From Pseudanabaena sp. lw0831 (GTDB lineage Bacteria > Cyanobacteriota > Cyanobacteriia > Pseudanabaenales > Pseudanabaenaceae), in contig NZ_BBJB01000004.1 in the NCBI RefSeq assembly GCF_016584665.1, positions 1 to 55,282 on the forward strand: 55,282 bases of DNA. Direction: 5' to 3'. This document shows, piece after piece, positions 1-9,100 of this stretch (within the stretch, counting starts at the first letter, position 1; every line of letters begins with the position of its first letter). A program made the translations under genes and the position numbers. The notes beneath the pieces are model-generated. The model had not been told where the DNA came from. It ran no database searches and was given only the letters and a program-made list of their open reading frames with translations.

Positions 1-5
1 CTGTC

Positions 6-323
6 TTACAAACTTAAATCCAATGCAAAAATAATCGCTTGCTTGATTTGTAACATCACATCACTTGGCAACTCTCCCAATTTGCGTTCTAACCTTGCAG
101 TAGGAATAGAAGCAATACCCTGAACATTAGCTATGGATGATTGATTGAGAAACTTCAAGTTAGGAAGTACGACCTCATACTCACTATTTCTATACTGAGT
201 CGTCAGAGGAACATAAATCACTAAAACTCTTGGAGGATTTGCATCATAACGAGAAACAATGACAACAGGACGAGTCTTCGCAGCTATGCCTAAATCCGCT
301 AACCAAACTTCACCCTGCTTAAT
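6..323 (-). CDS. MazF/PemK-like endoribonuclease toxin with no ordinary start codon
   Basis: The frame reads KQGEVWLADLG, then TRPVVIVSRYD and VIYVPLTTQYRNSEYEV, the usual N-terminal strands of the MazF/PemK family, which cut RNA in type II toxin-antitoxin systems. It ends in an alpha-helical tail at position 6. Taken from an ATT codon at 323-321 it is 105 residues, close to family length. The first in-frame ATG, at 221, would remove about a third of the fold. Upstream the frame is open to a TAG inside the antitoxin gene, with CTG but no ATG, GTG or TTG before the conserved block. The ATT overlaps the antitoxin stop (ATTAA), so coupled initiation on ATT is possible; loss of the true start is the alternative. 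The family is clear; whether the gene works is not. Confidence 0.7.
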   Translation of the reverse strand: MKQGEVWLADLGIAAKTRPVVIVSRYDANPPRVLVIYVPLTTQYRNSEYEVVLPNLKFLNQSSIANVQGIASIPTARLERKLGELPSDVMLQIKQAIIFALDLSL

Positions 324-495
324 ATTGATCCAGCAAATCCAATACCTCTTGTTCCACAGAACGCGATCGCAAAATATCTAAAGCATCTCGATCAGCTAAA
401 TCAATTATTTCCAAGATGAACTGTCTCACCAATTTAGCAACATCTGGTTGCCATCTGGCTAATTTTACATTTAATGTTTGCGCTAAAGTATCCAT
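319..495 (-). CDS. Small antitoxin partner of the MazF-like toxin
   Basis: A 58-residue frame starts at an ATG (495-493) with an AAAGG stretch a few bases upstream and ends in TAA at 321-319. The protein begins MDTLAQTLNVKLARWQPDV and continues through FILEIIDLADRDALDIL to VLDLLDQY. It is short, helical and acidic towards the end, as expected for the antitoxin of a MazF-type pair. It lies directly upstream of the toxin frame and overlaps it by about 4 bases, the usual gene order for such pairs. I recognise the role from context and shape, not from a named DNA-binding fold. It presumably neutralises the toxin and represses its own promoter. Confidence 0.65.
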   Translation of the reverse strand: MDTLAQTLNVKLARWQPDVAKLVRQFILEIIDLADRDALDILRSRSVEQEVLDLLDQY

Positions 496-544
496 TTTTA
501 CCTTTGCTTAAAGCATCAACCTAATTCAGATTAACATATTTACT

Positions 545-670
545 GAGAGGTGGTCGCTATTTTGATATTGGGGAAATAGGCGATCTGGCTTTGTGGGTGG
601 TGAAGAGGCGATCTCTGTTTGATGTGGGAAATAGGCGATCGGGTTTGGGGTTGTGAGGGGCGATCAGTTA
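545..670. repeat. HIP1-core periodic array, block 1
   Basis: CGATC cores occur at 581, 609, 636 and 661, with spacings of 28, 27 and 25 bases. Between them alternate two half-units, one like TTTGATGTGGGAAATAGG and one like GGGTTTGTGGGTGGTGAG. It fills the gap between the first and second toxin-antitoxin pairs. The same half-units recur in two longer blocks downstream. Confidence 0.75.
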
Positions 671-706
671 TAATTATGATTAATCAAGTAAGTTATATTG
701 ACTGCT

Positions 707-913
707 ATGACTAACGCATTACAATACATCTGTGATTCAGAAGGGCAAACAGTTTCTGTAGTTGTCCCCGTTGCCTTTTGGCAAGAACTAATGGCAGAAA
801 GAGAAACCGACTATTTACTCAGTAGTTCAGCCATGAAAGAAAGACTGCTTGCAGCCAGAAAACGTCAAGATGGAATCTCTTTGGAATCAGCCTGTGAAAA
901 ACTTGGAATTTGA
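707..913 (+). CDS. YefM/Phd-type antitoxin
   Basis: The protein of 68 residues runs from MTNALQYICDSEGQTVSVVV to ISLESACEKLGI. A TTG three codons upstream is in frame, but the ATG at 707 is the more natural start. The N-terminal part resembles the beta-strand/helix core of YefM/Phd antitoxins, and the C-terminal helix is a plausible toxin-binding segment. The stronger evidence is context: the next frame, overlapping by 20 bases, is unmistakably of the YoeB type, and YefM-YoeB is a standard pair. Such an antitoxin binds the mRNA interferase and represses the operon. The toxin partner is interrupted, so this gene may now be an orphan. Confidence 0.65.
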   Translation: MTNALQYICDSEGQTVSVVVPVAFWQELMAERETDYLLSSSAMKERLLAARKRQDGISLESACEKLGI

Positions 914-1151
914 TGCAGATTCTTTTGAGGACTTAGCTTGGTGGGTTGAAAATGATCGTAAAAAAGCTTTAAAAATCATCAAACTGATTCGTGAAGTCTA
1001 ACGTAATCCATTTGAAGGCACAGGACAACCTGAAGCACTAAAACATGATCTATCTGGCTGTTGGTCACGGCGGATTAATCAAGAACATCGTCTAGTTTAT
1101 GAAGTTTTAGACGATAAAATCAGAATTCTCGCCTGCCGCTTTCACTACTAA
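894..1151 (+). pseudogene. YoeB/Txe-type mRNA interferase interrupted by an in-frame stop
   Basis: Starting from GTG at 894, inside the antitoxin gene, the frame reads KNLEFDADSFEDLAWWVEND and LKIIKLIREV, then meets TAA at 999-1001 (codon 36). After that stop it continues in the same frame with RNPFEGTGQPEALKHDLSG, WSRRINQEHRLVYEV and a final RFHY. The full length would be 85 residues, the size of YoeB, and the C-terminal His-Tyr pair of the active site is intact. One base change (CAA to TAA) would explain the stop. YoeB cuts mRNA on the ribosome; a 35-residue product would lack the active site. A sequencing error or readthrough are the alternatives. Confidence 0.8.
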
Positions 1152-1159
1152 ATTATTGT

Positions 1160-1355
1160 TGGTTGATGTGGGAAATAGGCGATCGGATTTATGGGGGATG
1201 AGGGGCGATCGCCGTTTGATGTTGGGAAATAGGCGATCGGGTTTGTGGGTGATGAGGGTGCGATCACAGTTTGATATTGATATTTAGGCGATCGGGTTTT
1301 ATGGGTGGTGAGAGGGGCGATCGCTTGTTAATGTTGAAAATTGGCGATCGGGTTG
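1160..1355. repeat. HIP1-core periodic array, block 2
   Basis: CGATC cores lie at 1180, 1206, 1234, 1261, 1289, 1318 and 1345, every 26-29 bases. The flanking half-units match those of block 1. The array fills the space between the YefM/YoeB and the second MazEF-type pair and holds no convincing reading frame. Confidence 0.8.
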
Positions 1356-1358
1356 TAA

Positions 1359-1688
1359 TCATAAACCTAGCCAACCTCTTAAAGATTGCTCAAGTCTATC
1401 AATATCAACATCAGGTAACTTCCCAACAATCTTGATAACTAGACTTCTATTTACAGTATAGATACCACGCTTGACTGCCGTAACAACATTCAGCCCTGCC
1501 GCCGCCCAATTAGAAAGCACAAACTCCCCATCAAGCAATGATCCTGTTTTACTAGTTAGCGGCACTATTAGAATATCTTGAGAACTATGTGGCGCATTCA
1601 CAATTACCGCAGGACGAACCTTCGCATTAGACAAATCTGAAAATGGGTATCGAACTAAAATGATGACATTTTTAGAGTAATTCGGCAT
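1359..1688 (-). CDS. MazF/PemK-like toxin (second pair)
   Basis: Starting at the ATG at 1688, the protein has 109 residues, beginning MPNYSKNVIILVRYPFSDLS. It then shows KVRPAVIVNAPHSSQDILIVPLTSK, matching the RPaVVv...dvlvvplTs pattern of PemK/MazF endoribonucleases, although the usual N-terminal G-E-I-W segment is replaced by VIILVRYPFSD. An upstream in-frame extension exists, but the ATG at 1688 lies inside the end of the antitoxin gene (17-base overlap), the normal arrangement. The C-terminal part (LPDVDIDRLEQSLRGWLGL) is the expected helix. No interruption is seen, so this is the best candidate for a working toxin-antitoxin pair here. Confidence 0.75.
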   Translation of the reverse strand: MPNYSKNVIILVRYPFSDLSNAKVRPAVIVNAPHSSQDILIVPLTSKTGSLLDGEFVLSNWAAAGLNVVTAVKRGIYTVNRSLVIKIVGKLPDVDIDRLEQSLRGWLGL

Positions 1689-1878
1689 AGATATCATCCT
1701 CAGTATTATTCCAAACTGTATCAAGTGATGTCTGACTCGCCCGAAGCCAAAACTCAGACTCATAGTCATCAGTCAATACAGTTACCAATACCTTTGTCCC
1801 TTCTGCCAGTTCTGAAGCCTCCAATAACTCAATTTTTCCTTTTTGAACAGTAGCCCAAAGAGTTTTTAGCATATCCAT
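1672..1878 (-). CDS. Antitoxin of the second MazF-like pair
   Basis: A 68-residue acidic protein starts MDMLKTLWATVQKGKIELLE; a second ATG two codons in is equally possible. It continues with a strand-rich block (ELAEGTKVLVTVLTDDY) and an acidic helical end (WNNTEDDIYAELL). Small proteins of this layout commonly precede PemK-type toxins in cyanobacteria. The N-terminal half is a plausible DNA-binding beta-barrel and the tail a plausible toxin-binding segment. It overlaps the toxin start by 17 bases, so the two are probably translated together. The family assignment comes mainly from gene order. Confidence 0.65.
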   Translation of the reverse strand: MDMLKTLWATVQKGKIELLEASELAEGTKVLVTVLTDDYESEFWLRASQTSLDTVWNNTEDDIYAELL

Positions 1879-1939
1879 TATTTGAACTTTACTAGCTTAA
1901 TTGTATTCTGTAGTATGTAAGTTTAGAGATCCGATTAAG

Positions 1940-2240
1940 ATTAGGCGATCGCTGTTTTGATGATGATGAAATAGGCGATCGGGTTTTGGGTGTTGAGGGG
2001 CGATCGCTGTTTGATTTGAGGGAATAGGCGATCGGGTTTGTAGGTTGATTAGGGGCGATCGCTGTTTGATTTTGAGATTTAGGCGATCGGGTTTTATGGG
2101 TGGTGAGAGGGGCGATCGCTGGTTAATGTTGGAAAATTGGCGATCGGGTGTTGGGTGTTGAGGGGCGATCGCAGTTTGATGTTGAGACTTAGGCGATCAG
2201 GTTTTATGGGTGGTGAGAGGGGCGATCGATGGTTGATGTG
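1940..2240. repeat. HIP1-core periodic array, block 3
   Basis: Eleven CGATC cores (1947, 1977, 2001, 2029, 2056, 2083, 2113, 2141, 2166, 2193, 2223) are spaced 24-30 bases apart. Two half-units alternate to give a double unit of about 55 bases: GCGATCGCTGTTTGAT plus GGGAAATA, and GGCGATCGGGTTTTATGGG plus TGGTGAGAGG. This accounts for nearly all of the gene-free stretch 1879-2246. Confidence 0.85.
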
Positions 2241-2246
2241 GGAAAT

Positions 2247-2396
2247 AGTCCATATACAGGGACTGCCGAAGGTGAGGTGTGTTTTTTAGGGAATATTCGA
2301 TTGCGAATGAGAGAAGAGTTAGATTTTGATGCAGCTTTGATTACATCTTATGGCTATGAGGTTTATCGAGGCAATGAAAAACTATCGCTCATCTAG
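2247..2396 (+). pseudogene. Remnant of a TumE/DUF6516-like toxin
   Basis: An open stretch without a start codon reads [20 protein letters not shown], then [21 protein letters not shown], and stops at TAG 2394-2396. The [15 protein letters not shown] segment resembles, from memory, the middle of TumE/DUF6516 toxins, where it is followed by a histidine-rich tail that is missing here. About 50 residues remain, and both ends are lost. It directly follows the last repeat unit of block 3. The family match is tentative; that it is a gene fragment is more secure. Confidence 0.4.
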
Positions 2397-2508
2397 GTAA
2401 ATAGGTGGAAGGAGGCATAAGAAGACGACGAAGGAAGTCAAAATCAATCCAACGTAGATTGTATGCCCACTCAAACATGGCTACATACAGATACAAATAC
2501 TTTTTGTG
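2397..2508. other. Gene-free junction between remnants
   Basis: No intact gene is visible. On the minus strand a 29-codon frame at 2389-2478 reads MFEWAYNLRWIDFDFLRRLL and ends PPSTYLPR. It has the flavour of a transposase C-terminus but is too short to identify. The stretch joins the toxin remnant to the IS66 remnant, so it probably contains an old insertion or deletion junction. Confidence 0.3.
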
Positions 2509-2974
2509 AATACCTCAAATAGGAGTCCGAGAAAAAACACCTCTAGCTAAAACGGTGCGGACATGCCGAAAACTACTGAAAGTGGAAGAAGCGTTGTGGA
2601 CTTTTACATATCACGATGCAGTTGAGGCAACCAATAATTCGGCAGAGCGAGCGTTGCGGCTAGCAGTAATTTGGTGTAACCTCAGTTTCGGCTCTCAATC
2701 AGAGGCTGGGAGCGAATTTGTGGCGAGAATCTTGACTGTGAACCATTCATTGAAATCACAAGGGCGTTCTATCTTAGATTTCCTGACAAAATCTTGTGTT
2801 GCGGCTCGGCTCGGCATGAAGCCGCCTTCATTAATTCCTGTTATTCAGCAACCTACTGGCTCAAACCCTAGAACCCTGATTTTTCCTTTGGGTATTGGAC
2901 GGTTACCTTTTCCAAGCAGGAAGCTGGAGTTAATAAAAAAGCAACTAAGTAACCAATGTATAACTTTTCTATAA
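2509..2974 (+). pseudogene. IS66-family transposase, C-terminal remnant
   Basis: The frame is open from about 2509 and has a GTG at 2555. It reads TCRKLLKVEEALWTFTYHD, then EATNNSAERALRLAVIWCNL and SQSEAGSEFVARILTV. The TNN-AERALR block is the region of the last catalytic Glu of the IS66 DDE domain, and WTF plus the C-terminal helix LDFLTKSCVAARLGMKPPSL also fit. The N-terminal leucine zipper, zinc finger and first two catalytic Asp residues are absent, as are TnpA and TnpB. No terminal repeats are seen nearby. It is a dead fragment, marking insertion-sequence activity just upstream of the biosynthetic cluster. Confidence 0.8.
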
Positions 2975-3121
2975 CTTTGTTATACCATCTTTTTCTTAGT
3001 TTCTTAATTACTATGGATTTACAAATGTGGTGCAAAATGCTAAATTCTAATTTTAAATTGAGAGTATTGCGAAATTATTAGGCGTACTCATCTTTACATA
3101 ACCTTAATATGCTGACTTCTG

Positions 3122-6100
3122 ATGAAAACAAGCGTTGAAATTGGTGTTGAACATACAGAATCTATAACGAAAGCTACTTTTACTAGCCAAGAGAATTTTT
3201 GGAAGCACTTTCTAAAGGAAATTAATGCAAACACATTTTTAGGTTGTGATTCTGTACGGGCTAAAGAGAATACTTCAGTAGCCGATTATCAGATGGCTTA
3301 TGGTTGCCTTGATGAACCTTTAACTTTTATCTTTAACAATTTTATTCGCGAAAACGATCTAGAGGTTGGTGCTGTACTGCAAGGAATTTGGTCTTTGCTC
3401 CTCAATCGATATAGTGGTGATGAAGACGTTGTTTTTGGATTTCAGTTTGTTTCTAAGGTGATAGAAAACTTCGATAACAATAGTCACCTCATCCCTTTAC
3501 GCATCAAGACTAGTCCTGAAACTCTTCTTTTACCTTGGCTGCATCAGATTCAGGAGCAGTGGAAAGTTATACAAACATACAGACAAGTTCCATTAAGTCA
3601 AATCCAAGAATGGATCGATATCCCTTCAGGAATGTTGATGTTTGAGACTTTGTTGATACTTGATAACATAGAGCAAGGAGCTACTCCATTAGCTAATTAT
3701 CCAATAACTATTGGTGTTAAGGTAGAACCAGAATTCACTTTTCAAGTTAGATACGATCGCAACCGTTTTCAAGAAGCTACGATCATTCGCCTTTTGGGGC
3801 ATTTACAAACTTTGCTAGAAGGCCTAATCTCGAATCCCGATCAGAACATTGCAAATTTGCCAATCCTAACGACCGCCGAACGCCATCAGATTCTGGTAGA
3901 GTGGAATAATACACAAGTAGACTATCCTTCAGATCGAACAATTCATGAGATATTTGCTGATCAGGTAGCGAAAACGCCCGACAAGATTGCAATCATCCTT
4001 CCATCCTTAGGCTCAGGATCTGAAACAAGTCTTACTTATAAAGAGTTGGACAATCGCGCTAATATGCTTGCTTGCGAACTACAACAGCTCGGAGTAGGCG
4101 CAGAGACATTTGTGGCAATGTGTATAGAAAGGTCAATCGAGACAATTGTAGCCATTCTAGGAATTCTCAAAGCTGGTGGAGTCTATGTTCCCCTCGATCC
4201 AGCATATCCGCAAGAGCGCCTTGCATTTATGTTAGAGGATACTCAAGCTCCAGTATTGATTACGCAGACACGTCTGCGCGATCGCATACCGCCTACTCAA
4301 TCGCATATTATTTGTCTAAAAGCGAATTGGGGTGATGGGAGCACAGCAGGTATTCCAATTGGAACAACTATCAATGCCGATAGCTTAGCGTATATCAACT
4401 ATACCTCTGGTTCAACAGGTCGCCCGAAAGGGGTTGCTATTCCTCACCGAGCAGTTGCAAGACTGGTCTTTGGCACAAACTTTACAGATCTAGATGGCAA
4501 TCAAACCTTGCTGCAACTAGCGCCTATTTCTTTTGATGCTGCCACTTTAGAGATTTGGGGCGCATTGCTTCATGGTGGGTGCTGCGTTTTATTTCCAAAT
4601 GATGGCATTCCCGATCCGCAAGACTTGAGAACAGTTATTCAAACTCACGGCGTTACAACTATGTGGTTGACCGCAGCGCTGTTTAATGCGATCGTAGCTG
4701 AATCACCTGAAGCCCTTACGGGGGTCAAAGAACTACTTACAGGTGGCGAAGCTCTCTCTCCTAGCTTTATTCGTCTGGCGCAAAAACATCTACCTGCTAC
4801 CCAGTTAATTAATGGATATGGACCAACTGAAAATACGACCTTTACTTGTTGTTATCGCATTCCTTGCGCTTTAGCAGAACGTGTAACCTCGATTCCTATT
4901 GGTAAACCGATCGCTAATACTCAGGTTTACATTCTAGATAACAACGGTCAACCAGTTCCCATTGGCGTATTGGGAGAGCTGCATGTTGGCGGTGACGGAC
5001 TAGCTCGTGAGTATATCAATCGTCCTGACCTGACCGCAGAGAAATTTATTCCCGATCCATTCAGTGCTGATTCTACCAAACGGCTTTATAAAACAGGCGA
5101 TCGGGTGAGGTGGCTACCAGGTGGCACGATTGAGTTTGTAGAGCGACTAGATAATCAGGTAAAAATTCGCGGCTTCCGCATTGAACTAGGTGAAATTGAA
5201 GCAGCTTTGAGTCAGCATGAAAGTGTTCGGGATGCTGTAGTGATAGTACGTGAAGATATTCCTGGCAGCAAGAGACTGGTTGCTTATATAACACCGAGAG
5301 CGGAGCATTCGCCTAATATCAATCTAATTAAGTCTTTTTTGCAAGATCAGTTAGCTGATTACATGATTCCTGCGGCGATTATTGTTTTAGATAAAATCCC
5401 CCTAACACCCAATGGTAAAGCCGATCGCCGTGCTTTACCAGCGCCTGTAGTTACAGGTGCTGGCGCAAACTTTATTGCTCCCAATACACCTAAAGAACGG
5501 GTACTTGCTGAAATCTGGTGTAGTGTGTTGGGCTTGGAGCAGGTTGGCATTGAAGATAACTTTTTTGATATTGGCGGGACTTCACTGCTGGGCTTACAGA
5601 TGGTTACGAGAGTTCAAAAACAATTAGGTTCTGAATTTCGCGCTGTCAAGCTTTACCAGTATCCAACCATCCGCACGTTAGCCCAATATCTCGATCGCGA
5701 AGATCTCAAACAGTCAGAGCCTCATCTGCCGAAAATTAACCAACGCGATCGCCTTCTTCAGAAATCGCCAAAGCTTAACTCGGATGGCATCGCAATTATT
5801 GGTATGGTTGGGCGTTTCCCTGGTGCTGATAGTGTCGAAGCTCTTTGGCAGAATCTCTGTAATGGCATAGAATCCTGCACTGCTTTTACTGATGCAGAAA
5901 TCGATCCTAGTGTTGATGTCGAATTGCGTACTGACCCCAACTATGTTCGTGTCAGGGGTATTGTTGAAGGAGCCGAAACCTTTGACGCAGGGTTCTTTGG
6001 AATTAGTCCTAGAGAAGCTGAAGTTATGGATCCACAGGCAAGAGTATTTCTAGAACTAGCTTATACAGCCTTGGAAAATTCGGGCTATATGCCTGAATCT

Positions 6101-9100
6101 TATGATGGTGCGATCGGTTTATATGCTGGCTCTGGGCAAAATACCTACTTTGAGCATCACATCTGCGGTCGTCCCGAAATTATCAATCGACTGGGTGAAT
6201 TTCAGACGATGCTAGCGAATGAGAAGGAATTTGTAACTACTCGCACCTCCTATAAACTTGGGCTGACTGGACCAAGTCTCAGCATTAATACAGCTTGCTC
6301 AACATCTCTGGTTGCTGTAATTCAAGCGTTTCAGGGGTTGATGAGTAATCAATGTGATATTGCCTTAGCTGGTGGTATTTCTATTACCACTCCCCAAAAT
6401 CGCGGCTATCTCCATCAAGAAGGTAGTATGCTTTCCCCTGATGGGCGTTGCCGTCCCTTTGATGCTAACGCTCAAGGAACCATGTTTAACAGTGGGGCAG
6501 GTATTGTTGTACTGAAACGATTGGAGGAAGCATTAGATGATGGCGATCGCATCTATGCCGTGATTAAAGGCGTAGGAATGAATAATGATGGTACTGACAA
6601 GGTGAGCTTCACTGCACCCAGCGTCAATGGACAGGCTGGCGCGATCGCTATGGCGCAAGCTTCAGCTGGTATCCCTCCCGAAACCATCACTTATATCGAA
6701 ACGCACGGAACTGCGACTCCGCTGGGAGACCCGATCGAAATTGAAGCTCTAACTCAGGCTTTTCGCACTCAAACCGATGCGACTCAGTTCTGTGCGATCG
6801 GCTCCATTAAGAGTAACGTCGGTCATTTAGTTGCTGCTGCTGGTGTGACGGGACTGATCAAAACCTCACTAGCGCTTTATTATAAAAAAATTCCACCTAG
6901 TCTTAACTTTGAAGCACCTAATCCAGAAATTGACTTTGCGAATAGTCCTTTTTATGTCAACAATAAACTCGTAGATTGGAGCGCTCGTGAGACTCCAAGA
7001 CGCGCTGGAGTTAGTTCCTTTGGTGTGGGTGGCACAAATGCTCATGTGGTCTTAGAAGAAGCTCCATCAGTGCATGAATCAAGCCCTTCTCGCCCCTATC
7101 AATTGTTGCGATTGTCAGCAAAAACTAGTACGGCTCTAGAGCAGACCACGACAAGCCTCAAGGAATACTTCACTCAAAATGTTGAGACGAACTTGGCAGA
7201 TGTTGCTTATACCCTTGACCATGGCAGGAAAGCGTACAATCATCGCCGTTTTGTCGTTTGTCGCGATCGCTTAGAAGCGATCGCAACGCTAGAATCTCTG
7301 GATGTAAAACGTAGTGCCACTCGACTAAGTGAAATTCGCAATCCAGATGTAGTGTTCATGTTTCCTGGTCAGGGTTCGCAATACCTGCACATGGGCAAGT
7401 ATTTCTACGAGCATGAAAAAGTGTTTCGAGATGCAGTTGATCGCTGTGCAGAGATTCTTAAACCGTTACTGGATCTAGAGCTGCTTCAAATCATTTATCC
7501 GCCCCAAAGCAACGATGGTGATGAGGCTGATACGGCTTTGCTCCGCCAGACCCAATACACTCAACCTGCTTTGTTCACGATTGAATATGCGCTTGCCCTG
7601 CTCTGGCAGAGTTGGGGTGTTCGCCCCGCAGCGATGATTGGGCATAGTATTGGCGAATTTGTTGCAGCATGTTTATCGGGTGTATTTTCTTTAGAAGATG
7701 GGTTGAGACTAGTAGCGACTCGTGCTCGGATGATGGGCGCATTACCCAGTGGCTCCATGCTCTCAGTGCGCTTGCCCGCAGATGTCTTGCAAAAGCGGCT
7801 GAGTGCCGACCTAGCGATCGCAGCAGTGAATGGTTCCTCGCTCTGTGTCGTAGCTGGCCCAACTGAGCAGGTTGATAATTTGCAGAAACAACTAGAATCC
7901 GAAGAGATCGTTTGTCGGACACTGCATACTTCTCACGCTTTCCATTCGCCAATGATGGACCCGATTATCGAACCATTCGCTGAAATAGTCAAAACCATTC
8001 AGTTATCACCACCCCAGATTCCATTTGTATCAACTGTAACGACCGAATGGATCACTGATGCTCAAGCAACTGACCCGATGTATTGGGCTAGTCATTTACG
8101 AGCTACCGTTCGTTTTGCTGAGGGAGCCAAGAAACTATGGGAACGACCTGAACGGGTGCTGCTCGAAGTTGGTCCTCGTACCACAACCGCAACATTAGCG
8201 CGACAACAGGCAAAAGACATCAAACGTCAAATTGCGATTTCCTCCTTGAGCAGCACCGCCGATGACGATGCCGAATGGGCAGCAATATTGCAAGCTGTTG
8301 GTCAACTTTGGCTGGCAGGAGTTGATCTCGAAAGGCAACAGTTTTATGCTGATGAATATCGACATCGCATCCCATTACCCACCTATCCGTTTGAACGAAA
8401 GCGCTACTGGATCGATCCGAAGCCTGCTATTGAACAAACACTTGCTCTACAACAAAATACTGAATCAATCTCAATTCAGACTACCGAAACCCAATCACTC
8501 CCAATCTCTCAAACTAATCTCAACTCTCAGCCCAAACTAGAAGTAAAAGCGCATACCATGACTGAAGCTCGCAAACAACAACTAATCCCCCAACTTCAAG
8601 AGGTTCTAGAAACCACCTCAGGACTAGAAATTGATGGTAGTGATGGAACAATCACATTCTTGGAAATGGGCTTAGATTCGTTATCGCTAACTCAAGTTGC
8701 TATGGCTCTGAAAAAGAAGTTCAAGGTCAAAATTACTTTTCGTCATTTGTTAGAAGATTATCCAAATCTCGATACTTTGTCTGACTTTGTGCTGCGATCG
8801 CTTCCCCCAGATGCTTTCTCCACACAAGTAGCAACTTCAGTAGCAGCTATCCCAACTGCAGTATCTCCCACTTTACTTACAGCGACCTTAGTTGCTACTC
8901 CAACACCTCCCTCTACCTATACTCCAGCCATGTCTAATCCCATCGGACAACCTAATCCTGTATATAACAATGGAGCTGTATTGCCTTCAATCAGCCCCGA
9001 ATTGGCTGGTACAATGCAAGCTGTGGTTGCTCAGCAACTACAAATTATGGCGCAACAATTGCAATTGCTCGGTCAAACTGGGGGAGCAGTTGCAGCCGCC

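Noticed and set aside
1160-2240. Possible CRISPR array
   Set aside because: The recurrent parts are short HIP1-based half-units with similar, not unique, sequence between them and no cas genes; the spacing of about 27 bases is that of the motif itself.
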